Shown here piece by piece: positions 1-6,805 of a stretch of DNA of 8,128 nucleotides. The notes beneath the pieces were generated by a model that saw only the letters and a program-made list of their open reading frames with translations, was not told the origin of the DNA and did no database searches. Positions within the stretch are counted from its first letter, which is position 1; each line of letters opens with the position of its first letter. The DNA comes from DATDCV01 sp036524155 (GTDB lineage Bacteria; Verrucomicrobiota; Verrucomicrobiia; Limisphaerales; UBA8199): contig DATDCV010000748.1 in assembly GCA_036524155.1 (NCBI GenBank), forward strand, positions 1 to 8,128, read 5' to 3'. Both the position numbers and the translations under genes were made by a program.

Positions 1-681
1 GAGGACGCCATCAAGCGTCAGGACTATGACACCGCGGCAAAGGACTTGAACATCGCCACCGAGAAGTGCGCGGCGGCGCGCAAGCTGGGCGACGTCGCCC
101 GGGTTGACCGGCTCGAGACGGTGTTGAAGCAACGACAGGCCATCGTGCAGTCCGCCATCACTGCCAGTAAAGCCAGAGCCGAGCAGTACGCCGCCGCAAT
201 GCAGGGTGCCACTAACGCCTGGACCCAGGCAGAGGACGCCATCAAGCGTCAGGACTATGACACCGCGGCAAAGGACTTGAACATCGCCACCGAGAAGTGC
301 GCGGCGGCGCGCAAACTGGGCGACACCGCCGAGATAGACCGGCTCGAGACGGTGTTGAAGCAACGACAGGCCATCGTGCAGTCCGCCATCAACGCCAATA
401 AAGCCAGGGCCGAGCAGTACGCCGCCGCAATGCAGGATGCCACTAACGCCTGGACCCGGGCTGAGGACGCCATCAAGCGCCAGGACTACGACACCGCGGC
501 CAAGGAATTGACCTCCGCGGTCGAAAAGTGTGTGGCCGCGCAGAAATTGGGGAATCCAACGGCACCCGGCCAGTTGCGGGATCTGGTCGACCGTCGCCTC
601 GCCGACGTAAACGCCTCAAAGCAAAGCGCTGCTGACTACGCCAGCGCGATGACGGCGTCAACCAACGCATGGAAACAGGCT
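1..681 (+). repeat. In-frame tandem repeat, 231-bp period (units at 1, 232, 463)
   Basis: Three coding repeats start with gaggacgccatcaagcg at 1, 232 and 463. Units 1 (1-231) and 2 (232-462) differ at only about 14 positions by eye, including third-codon positions, so they are a recent duplication. Unit 3 (463-681, 73 codons) matches only at its start and then diverges. A fourth unit at 682 is recognisable only as protein. The window opens exactly at a unit boundary, so more copies may lie upstream. Confidence 0.93.
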
Positions 682-1557
682 GAAGACGCTTACACCAAGG
701 GCCAACTCGAGTCGGTGCTCCCCCAGTTTGACTCCGCAATCGCCCAATGCGAACAGGCCCGACGGTTGAGGCCGGGCCTTGCGGCGGACAAGCTGCGGAG
801 CGTGTTGGACGGACGCCGAAGTGACCTCCAGAAGGAAATCGCGCAACGGCTCGAGGAGAAGGATTTCGTGACCGCTCAGGCGGCGTTTACCCAGGGCGAC
901 TACACCAACGCCGGCCGCCTGTGTGCTGCCCATGCCGATGTTCAGCGGTTCACGGATTTGAAGACCAAAATCGACCTCGAAGTGAACGCACTCAATGACT
1001 CCAACGGCAAATTCGCTGTAGGCGATTACACCTTTATAGAGTCCATCAAAGGCCAAAATTACAGCGGCAAGGCCCCATTTGCTGACCTGCTGACCAAGGC
1101 CGCCGAGGAGAAGCGAATCCTTGGCGAACTGGAGGCCCTGAAGCAAGCCACGAATTTTGCGAAAATAAAATTGCGGTTGCAGCAGTCTGATTCAGGTGCT
1201 TTCGGGGACAAGCCGCCCTTTAAAAACCTGGCTGACTGGGCTTCAGGTGAGGACGCCAGACTTCAGCAGGCCCAGCAAGCGCAACTTTCTCAATTGGACA
1301 GAGACTTGGAAATTCTCCAAGTCAGGTTCGGCTTGCTTAACCCAAAGGAGGCGAAGTCACCTGAGGCAAAAAAGGAGCGCTTCATTTCGGGCGATCTCCC
1401 TTTCGACGCATTAGAGCAGTACGGCAAGTCGCTTGCCGCCTTGGAGAAGACTTACCAAAATCTGGGGCAGTTGGAGAATAACAACCGACAGGGGATCGTG
1501 GGAAGTCTTTGGCGCGCTATCATAAATCGAGGAGGACGCAGGATTGCTGCGCCATGA
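1..1557 (+). CDS. Helical TPR-like repeat protein, 5'-truncated (C-terminal 518 residues)
   Basis: The reading frame is open from the first base, so the gene starts upstream; the internal TTG at 46 lies mid-repeat and is not a credible start. The visible 518 residues are Ala/Lys/Glu/Gln-rich and probably almost all helical. Residues 1-77, 78-154 and 155-227 are repeats, each opening with EDAIKRQDYDTAAK and continuing through a conserved Cys (EKCAAARKLG) to a long helix. A fourth, divergent unit starts at residue 228 (EDAYTKGQ). Further GDY motifs (FTQGDYTNAGRLC near 293, FAVGDYTF near 339) look like degenerate TPR helices. The last ~150 residues are charged and probably coiled coil. No catalytic motif, signal peptide or membrane segment is visible. 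Verrucomicrobial and planctomycetal Ser/Thr kinases often carry such repeats at the C-terminus, and a kinase would suit the T6SS genes downstream, but the diagnostic part is outside the window. Function unknown. Confidence 0.85.
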   Translation, partial: EDAIKRQDYDTAAKDLNIATEKCAAARKLGDVARVDRLETVLKQRQAIVQSAITASKARAEQYAAAMQGATNAWTQAEDAIKRQDYDTAAKDLNIATEKCAAARKLGDTAEIDRLETVLKQRQAIVQSAINANKARAEQYAAAMQDATNAWTRAEDAIKRQDYDTAAKELTSAVEKCVAAQKLGNPTAPGQLRDLVDRRLADVNASKQSAADYASAMTASTNAWKQAEDAYTKGQLESVLPQFDSAIAQCEQARRLRPGLAADKLRSVLDGRRSDLQKEIAQRLEEKDFVTAQAAFTQGDYTNAGRLCAAHADVQRFTDLKTKIDLEVNALNDSNGKFAVGDYTFIESIKGQNYSGKAPFADLLTKAAEEKRILGELEALKQATNFAKIKLRLQQSDSGAFGDKPPFKNLADWASGEDARLQQAQQAQLSQLDRDLEILQVRFGLLNPKEAKSPEAKKERFISGDLPFDALEQYGKSLAALEKTYQNLGQLENNNRQGIVGSLWRAIINRGGRRIAAP

Positions 1558-1651
1558 GAACCTGGGGACAACTTTCTCATGGCTTGGCAGGTGTGTTGTT
1601 TTCGCTCGCGATTGATCAACGTAGCAGCAGCTGTGCTCTGGGTGAAATCTT

Positions 1652-1686
1652 CGGCCGCGCGAGGCGTGGATTGCGCTGCGCGGTCG
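1652..1686. other. GC-rich inverted repeat (possible transcript hairpin)
   Basis: The left arm cggccgcgc (1652-1660) pairs with gcgcggtcg (1678-1686) over 9 bp with one G-U pair and a 17-nt loop. It lies about 95 bp after the stop of the upstream repeat-protein gene. No T-run follows, so it is not a standard Rho-independent terminator; it could stabilise the upstream mRNA end or be chance in GC-rich DNA. Confidence 0.3.
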
Positions 1687-1715
1687 AATCAGTCAATCAA
1701 AGTCAAAAACGTCAA
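1683..1715 (+). promoter_or_regulatory. Four GTC(A/G)A direct repeats, possible regulator site
   Basis: GTCGA at 1683, then GTCAA at 1692, 1702 and 1711 give steps of 9, 10 and 9 bp, close to one helical turn, so all copies would face the same side of the DNA. They end 9 bp before the promoter-like TAGACA at 1724, where an activator site would be expected. This is a pattern seen by eye; the binding protein is unknown and the elements are short. Confidence 0.25.
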
Positions 1716-1723
1716 GAAAAACT

Positions 1724-1751
1724 TAGACAAATGAACCATAAAGGGTTAAAA
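1724..1751 (+). promoter_or_regulatory. Weak sigma70-like promoter candidate for the barrel-surface protein-T6SS genes
   Basis: TAGACA (1724-1729, five of six matches to TTGACA) and TTAAAA (1746-1751, a poor -10 match) are separated by 16 bp in the only A/T-rich stretch between the first two genes. It would give a leader of about 30 nt before the ATG at 1789. The -10 is weak, so this is only the best candidate in the gap. Confidence 0.2.
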
Positions 1752-1788
1752 CGTCGGGGTAAGCCAAAATTTCCAGTGGAACTCAGTT

Positions 1789-3087
1789 ATGAATGCTAAA
1801 CCACGAAATTACAGCTCTGCTTCTTCTTCACACGTTCAGTATAAGTTATCAAAATATTTGATCCTCACCCTGTGGCTGGCGTTGGCCGGGGGAGTGGTAC
1901 CGCAGCCCGGCCAGGCGGCGAACCCGCCCGCCTCCGCGGGGCAAATGTCGTCTTCGGCCGAGTCGAAGTATCAGGAGGCGATGCGCCAGGCGCGGGAAGC
2001 ACAAGACGCGCATTTCACCGTGACGGCGTTGAAATACGCGCAGGACGCGCTGAAGATCAAACCCGGGGACGAAGCGGCCACAAACTTGCAGAATGAGTTG
2101 CAGGCCGAGATCGCAAGCCGGCTGGGACAGGCCAGGCCCCCGGCAACTGTTCCCGCTCCGCCCAAGGTGGAACCTAAGGTGGAACCTCCCCCTGTGGCGG
2201 CAGCCGGCAAAGAACCTGCGTCTGCTGTCCCGGAGCTGGGCGCGCTGCCGGCCATGCCGGAGGCTCCGAAAGCAACCAAGCACGAGGTTTCGGTGTCGGG
2301 CGACTTTTTGCTTGGGGAGGGGAACGTGACGATGCCCTTCGGGTTTTCACTGGCGGAGGACCCGTTCCTGGGTCCGAACGTTACGAAGAGCGTGGCCAAG
2401 CCGGATCGCTCATCCACCTATTACGGCGGCACGGTGTCGTATTCCTACGGACAGGCCTGGTATTTGGACTTGGGGTACATCCACGGCTCATCTAGCGGGG
2501 ACACCGATGTGGCGCTGGGTGGGACGGAATTGTTGCCTTCAAGTTTCAAGATTGATGACGACTGGTATCAAGTTTATGTCCGCTATGCGTTCCCGAAGCT
2601 CCGCGGCAAGCGTTTTTCCGCCTATCTGCGGGCCGGGATGAGTTACGTGGATGCCGAACTCCAGGATGAAACCACGATCCCGGTGCTCGGGCTTTACCGC
2701 CAGACTGACAAAACCACCGACCTCCTCGGCAATGTCGGCTTTGGTGTCGGGTATTTGCTGCACCGGAGCAAGAACGGCCGGTTCTGGACATTTTTGCAGG
2801 CGGAAGGCGAGGGCTTCTATGGCAACCGCTCGCAGGACAGCAAGGAGGCGTTGGTCAATGCGGGCTTCGATTTCCCGACCGCCAAAATCGACAACGACTT
2901 GTACGGTGGCATCGGCCGGGGCACCGTGCGCCTCGAATATCGTCTCGGGCGCTCGGGGCTGTTGAAGATCTTCGGTGACGGTGGAATCCAGGCGAAGTTC
3001 ACCGAGATCAACTACCCAAGTCTAGGAACTTTCAACGAATTGCTGTGGGGTCCGTACGTCAAGGTCGGGCTCCGCTACGCCTTTTGA
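1789..3087 (+). CDS. Outer-membrane beta-barrel protein with TPR-like periplasmic segment
   Basis: 432 residues. The N-terminus is long and polar, then a hydrophobic stretch (YLILTLWLALAGG, 23-35) and a probable signal-peptidase site after PGQA (about 43). Residues 57-112 are helical and TPR-like (KYQEAMRQAREAQ, then YAQDALKIKPGDEAA). A Pro-rich linker (116-163) follows. Residues 165-432 alternate polar and hydrophobic residues with many Tyr/Gly/Phe, as in outer-membrane barrels (YGQAWYLDLGYIHGSS, WYQVYVRYAF, FSAYLRAGMSYV), and the chain ends VGLRYAF, with the terminal Phe recognised by the Bam machinery. The ATG is the only Met before residue 53; its ribosome site is weak (gtgga at 1776-1780). 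The next gene starts 32 bp downstream, so co-transcription is likely. The barrel family is not recognised; it could be a porin-like channel, an anchor for the surface protein, or a cell-wall-binding OMP through its N-terminal segment. Confidence 0.85.
   Translation: MNAKPRNYSSASSSHVQYKLSKYLILTLWLALAGGVVPQPGQAANPPASAGQMSSSAESKYQEAMRQAREAQDAHFTVTALKYAQDALKIKPGDEAATNLQNELQAEIASRLGQARPPATVPAPPKVEPKVEPPPVAAAGKEPASAVPELGALPAMPEAPKATKHEVSVSGDFLLGEGNVTMPFGFSLAEDPFLGPNVTKSVAKPDRSSTYYGGTVSYSYGQAWYLDLGYIHGSSSGDTDVALGGTELLPSSFKIDDDWYQVYVRYAFPKLRGKRFSAYLRAGMSYVDAELQDETTIPVLGLYRQTDKTTDLLGNVGFGVGYLLHRSKNGRFWTFLQAEGEGFYGNRSQDSKEALVNAGFDFPTAKIDNDLYGGIGRGTVRLEYRLGRSGLLKIFGDGGIQAKFTEINYPSLGTFNELLWGPYVKVGLRYAF
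2164..2187 (+). repeat. 12-bp perfect tandem duplication in the Pro-rich linker
   Basis: aaggtggaacct occurs twice head to tail (2164-2175, 2176-2187), encoding KVEP twice in the linker between the TPR-like segment and the barrel. It looks like a small slippage event in a region where length is probably tolerated. Confidence 0.9.
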
Positions 3088-3108
3088 CCTAACCCTTATT
3101 CAACAATC

Positions 3109-3113
3109 GGAGG
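3109..3113 (+). promoter_or_regulatory. Strong Shine-Dalgarno for the 1226-residue secreted protein
   Basis: ggagg sits 6 nt before the ATG at 3120 and fixes that start. It is the only clear Shine-Dalgarno among the four starts visible here. Confidence 0.85.
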
Positions 3114-3119
3114 CTGAAC

Positions 3120-6100
3120 ATGAATCTTAATTGGCTCGCTCTTGGTTCGGTAGTGGTCGGGCTGGCAGTTCCAGCGCGCGCGGCGCTGCAATTCACCACC
3201 AATGTGCATTCGGGCGGCGCGTCCCTAACGGCGGCTGCCTACAACGACACCGATACATTTGTAGCGGTCGGAGCAGGCTCGACCGTGCTGGTGGGACGTT
3301 ACGGCACGAGCCTGGAATTGAGCGATGCTTCGGTGGGAGGCAACGTCTCATTGCGGTCGGCAGCGTTCGGCGCCGGCAGTTTCCTGGCTGGCGGCCCCAA
3401 CGCCGCGGTGTTTTCATCCGCCGACGGCTCCACCTGGCTGCAACGAAGCAACGCTTTTCCTAATGCGGCGTCGGTGCAGGCCGTGGCGTACAACCCCGGG
3501 AGCGGCGGCAGGTTCATTGCGGCGGGCTCCATCTTTGAAATCGCCTATGCCGGGCCGTCACTGAACTGGGCCAGTGCCCAACTGGTGTCGGCCCACTTCC
3601 TGGAGTCGTTTAAAGGTGCGACCCCGATGGGCGTCGACGCCTTCGCGGCCTGCGGCATCCTTGGGGCGGTCCGGATTTCTTCCGACGGGGGCCAGATTTG
3701 GAACGTGAGCCGTCCTCTCAACACTCACCAACGCGACCTTTTCGGCATCGCTTCGGACGGCGCCCAGAAGTTAGTCGCTGTCGGAGCTGTAGGCACGATT
3801 CTGGTCTCGGTAGATGGTGGCGCGACCTGGACGACCAATGCCAGCAACGTGACCAGTGACCTCAACGCCGTGGCGTATAGTGGCGCTGAATTTGTCGCCG
3901 TCGGGAACAACGGCACGATCCTCACCAGCCCGGACGGCAATACCTGGGCGAATGCGACCGTGGGAGGGGCTGATCTCAACGGCATCGTGTTCGCCACCAA
4001 GGGAAATCTGCAGGGCGTAGGCTTCCTGGTCGGCGACAACGGCACCGTGCTTCTCGCCGGCACCGCCCCCGCGGCGCCGCTGACAAACTCGCTGAGCAGC
4101 AAGACCAACTGCACCGACAACCTGACCAACCCGGCTCTCGAGGTGACAGTTGTTTCAGATAGCACCCACCCTGCCGGCACCGTCACTGTGGATTGGTACG
4201 ATGGCCAAGGGAATCTCCGGCAGCCCGATTCCATGACCTTCCCGCCCCCCGATACCCAGGCGCCGGCGAACGCGCCCGCCGAATACACTTACTACGCAGA
4301 GGCGCGGGATCGCCGCACGGGCTTGACCAGCGCCACCCGGGTCCCGGTGACGTTGACACTTTACCCCCGGCCGAAGGCAACTGTTACCGGCACCGCTACG
4401 ATCTGCAACGGAGGCACCACCATCGTGCAAGCGGAGCTGACGGGGGTTCCGCCCTGGACGGTGACCTGGGCGTCGAATGGAATTCCCATCGAAACGCATC
4501 CGGGAATAATGGTCCCGAACGTCAGCTTGAGCGTAAGCCCGCCCAACACGGGTCTGACCCCCAAAGACACGGTCTATAATGTCTCTGTATTATCCGACTT
4601 CTTCAACTGTGGGGCGTTCGGCTCTAACCTGACCACGGCGGCAACGATCACTGTCATTCCGACGCCGACGGTGGTTCAGCCGGACGTTCCGCCCGTGTGC
4701 AACGGTGCGGAGGTAGCGGTGGTCTTCAGTGGCAATGCGACCTCGTTTACGTGGATCAATGACAATACCAGTATCGGGCTGCCCGCCAGCGGGATCAACA
4801 ACATCGCTTCCTTCCCGGCTACGAACACTGGGCCGGTAGCGGCGGTGGCGACGGTCACGGTGACGCCGCATTACTCCGCTAACGGGGTGGATTGCGAGGG
4901 CACCGCCCGCACCTTCACCATCAAGGTCAGCCCGACGCCCACGGTGGTTCAGCCGGACGTTCCGCCCGTGTGCAACAACGGGCCAGTAACAGTGAACTTC
5001 ACGGGCAATGCGACCTCTTTTACATGGGTCAACAACAACACCAGTTTCGGTCTGCCCTCGAGCGGAACCAACAACATCTCCTTGCTCCATGCGGTGAACA
5101 ATGGCCTGGTAGCTGAGGTGGCGACAGTTACGGTGACGCCGCGTTACTTCACCAACGGCCTGGAGTGCGCTGGCAGCCCCGCGACCTTCAGCATCAAAGT
5201 TAGTCCCGAGCCAACGGTGGTTCAGCCGGCCAATCAGACGGTGTGCAATGGCGGGCCAGTGACGGCGGTGAACTTTACAGGCAATGCGACGTCGTACACC
5301 TGGGTTAATAGCGACACTAGCATCGGCCTGGCGGCGGCCGGGACCAATGACATCGGGTCGTTCACCGCAGTGAACTTGGGACCGACGTCCGTGGTAGCGA
5401 GCATCACGGTGACACCGCAGTATTTTGATGCCGGGAAGGAGTGCCCAGGCGCGTCCGCGACCTTCACTATTACGGTTAACCCGACGCCGACGGTGGCTCA
5501 ACCGACCGATCAGACGGTGAGCAACGGCGGGTCAGTGACGGCAGTGAACTTCACGGGCAATGCGACGTCGTACACCTGGGTTAATAGCGACAGTAGCATC
5601 GGCCTGGCGGCGGCCGGGACCAATGCCATCGCTTCGTTCACGGCGGTGAACACCGGTCCGTCGCCGGTGGTGGCGAACATCACGGTGACACCGCAGTATT
5701 TTTATGCAGGGAAGGAGTGCCCAGGCTCGCCAGCGACCTTCAAAATTACGGTTATTCCCACGCCAACGGTCGGTCAGCCGGGGGACCAGACGGTGTGCAA
5801 CGGCGGAACGGTGGCGGCAGTGCACTTCACCGGCTTTGCTACGTCCTACACCTGGACCAACGACCACGCCAGCATTGGCCTGGCAGAGGTCGGGACCAAT
5901 GACATCGCTTCGTTCACGGCGTTGAACCCGGGACCGACGCCCGTAGTGGCCACTATCGCAGTGACACCGTATTATGCGACCAACGGCCTGAATTTCCCAG
6001 GGACGCCAACGACCTTCACCATCACAGTCCATGCGCTCCCCACGGCGGTGTTAAGTGGCGATACGAATGTCTGCAACAACGCCGCTGTCACAACGGTGGC

Positions 6101-6800
6101 GGAGTTAACAGGTGAGGGCCCGTGGACGGTGACATGGGAGGTGACCGGCGCCGGGAAACCGATCGCCCCGGTAACCTACACCAACGTCACCAGTCCCCTC
6201 ACAAACGTGACCGACCTGTCGGGTGTCAACGGTCAGAAGACCATCACCGTTGCCATCACAAGCCTGATCGACAGCGCCGACTGCGCGGCGACCGACTTGA
6301 GCGGCAGCAAGATCGAGATCAAGTTAGCCAATCCAATGGTCCCGCTCTCGGACGGGAATATAACCAGTTGCCTCGGTTTGACATTCCCGCCATTGTCGGT
6401 CACGGTCACCAACGGGGAACATGTGGATTGGTTTAGCGCTATGAACTTGGGCATCTTGCTGCGGTCGAACAGCATAAGTTTCACCCCAACTAATGCCGTA
6501 GAGGGTACTAACCGTTACTACGCCGAGGCGTACTTCGAGGGCGGCTGTGTGAGTGCCAGGCGTGAAGTGTGGCTGATCTTGCAGCCCTGCACCAACCAAC
6601 TTTCGATTAGCCTGGAGAACACCAACGCGGTCGTGCAATGGTATGGCAACTATGTGCTTCAATCCGCCACGAGCCCGTTCTTCTGGCCCTCGAATGTTCT
6701 CGCGATTGGTTTGGGCGGCACCAACAACTACTGGACAAACCCGGTCACACCGCCAGAGCCCCCTGTCAATTTCTTCCGGCTTTATGCCCCAACCAATTGA
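3120..6800 (+). CDS. Large secreted/surface protein: Asp-box beta-propeller plus PKD/Ig-like domain array
   Basis: 1226 residues, probably exported and extracellular. Signal peptide: residues 1-21, cleavage after ARA. Residues about 33-318 hold seven repeats of the type 'DLNAVAYSGAEFVAVGNNGT', four with Asp boxes (SSADGSTW 99, SSDGGQIW 187, SVDGGATW 230, SPDGNTW 270); this is a YCF48/BNR-like propeller, probably seven-bladed. Then come Ig-like domains: type C (321-415, VDWYDGQG...YYAEA), type A (416-513, TICNGG...PPWTVTW), five type B PKD-like domains (514-971, PTPTV...VCNGG...SFTW...IGL...VTVTP...C.G), a second type A (972-1071) and a second type C (1073-1157). The tail (1158-1226) has VVQWYGNYVLQSA and ends NFFRLYAPTN, a style common in verrucomicrobial exported proteins. 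No LPXTG, autotransporter barrel or transmembrane anchor is seen. The family role is usually adhesion or binding; the ligand is unknown. It is preceded by the barrel gene and followed after 5 bp by a T6SS-type gene. Confidence 0.88.
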   Translation: MNLNWLALGSVVVGLAVPARAALQFTTNVHSGGASLTAAAYNDTDTFVAVGAGSTVLVGRYGTSLELSDASVGGNVSLRSAAFGAGSFLAGGPNAAVFSSADGSTWLQRSNAFPNAASVQAVAYNPGSGGRFIAAGSIFEIAYAGPSLNWASAQLVSAHFLESFKGATPMGVDAFAACGILGAVRISSDGGQIWNVSRPLNTHQRDLFGIASDGAQKLVAVGAVGTILVSVDGGATWTTNASNVTSDLNAVAYSGAEFVAVGNNGTILTSPDGNTWANATVGGADLNGIVFATKGNLQGVGFLVGDNGTVLLAGTAPAAPLTNSLSSKTNCTDNLTNPALEVTVVSDSTHPAGTVTVDWYDGQGNLRQPDSMTFPPPDTQAPANAPAEYTYYAEARDRRTGLTSATRVPVTLTLYPRPKATVTGTATICNGGTTIVQAELTGVPPWTVTWASNGIPIETHPGIMVPNVSLSVSPPNTGLTPKDTVYNVSVLSDFFNCGAFGSNLTTAATITVIPTPTVVQPDVPPVCNGAEVAVVFSGNATSFTWINDNTSIGLPASGINNIASFPATNTGPVAAVATVTVTPHYSANGVDCEGTARTFTIKVSPTPTVVQPDVPPVCNNGPVTVNFTGNATSFTWVNNNTSFGLPSSGTNNISLLHAVNNGLVAEVATVTVTPRYFTNGLECAGSPATFSIKVSPEPTVVQPANQTVCNGGPVTAVNFTGNATSYTWVNSDTSIGLAAAGTNDIGSFTAVNLGPTSVVASITVTPQYFDAGKECPGASATFTITVNPTPTVAQPTDQTVSNGGSVTAVNFTGNATSYTWVNSDSSIGLAAAGTNAIASFTAVNTGPSPVVANITVTPQYFYAGKECPGSPATFKITVIPTPTVGQPGDQTVCNGGTVAAVHFTGFATSYTWTNDHASIGLAEVGTNDIASFTALNPGPTPVVATIAVTPYYATNGLNFPGTPTTFTITVHALPTAVLSGDTNVCNNAAVTTVAELTGEGPWTVTWEVTGAGKPIAPVTYTNVTSPLTNVTDLSGVNGQKTITVAITSLIDSADCAATDLSGSKIEIKLANPMVPLSDGNITSCLGLTFPPLSVTVTNGEHVDWFSAMNLGILLRSNSISFTPTNAVEGTNRYYAEAYFEGGCVSARREVWLILQPCTNQLSISLENTNAVVQWYGNYVLQSATSPFFWPSNVLAIGLGGTNNYWTNPVTPPEPPVNFFRLYAPTN
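4659..6032 (+). repeat. Five tandem PKD-like domain repeats (273-276 bp period)
   Basis: Units begin at 4659, 4932, 5205, 5481 and 5757 (91, 91, 92, 92 and about 92 codons), each starting P-T/E-P-T-V. DNA similarity is very high locally: units 1 and 2 share 36 identical bases (4668-4703, 4941-4976), and units 3 and 4 differ at one position over 70 (5280-5349 against 5556-5625). Such sequence can expand or contract by recombination and may be collapsed in short-read assemblies. Confidence 0.92.
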
Positions 6801-6805
6801 CTAAA

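Noticed and set aside
24..476. Two similar 73-codon open frames on the minus strand (24-245 and 255-476)
   Set aside because: They are the antisense reading of the 231-bp coding repeat; their likeness comes from the duplication. No ribosome site or independent support.
1..681. CRISPR-like array
   Set aside because: The 231-bp units are in-frame coding repeats with no short repeat/unique spacer structure.
658..1146. 162-codon minus-strand frame
   Set aside because: Lies entirely opposite the helical repeat gene, which has consistent repeat structure; no support for an antisense gene.
1509..1799. 96-codon + strand frame spanning the end of the first gene and the intergenic gap
   Set aside because: Overlaps the first gene's end and the start of the barrel gene, has no domain character, and its codon use looks random.
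4590..5501. 303-codon minus-strand frame inside the PKD-like array, and a 166-codon one at 5532-6032
   Set aside because: Arg/His-rich low-quality proteins opposite well-conserved domain repeats; the periodic GC-rich codons keep the antisense frame open.
6638..6805. Longer N-terminus for the TagH-like protein starting at 6638
   Set aside because: Would overlap the secreted-protein gene by over 160 bp, and the added residues are Trp/His/Cys-rich and unlike the rest; ATG 6806 is preferred.
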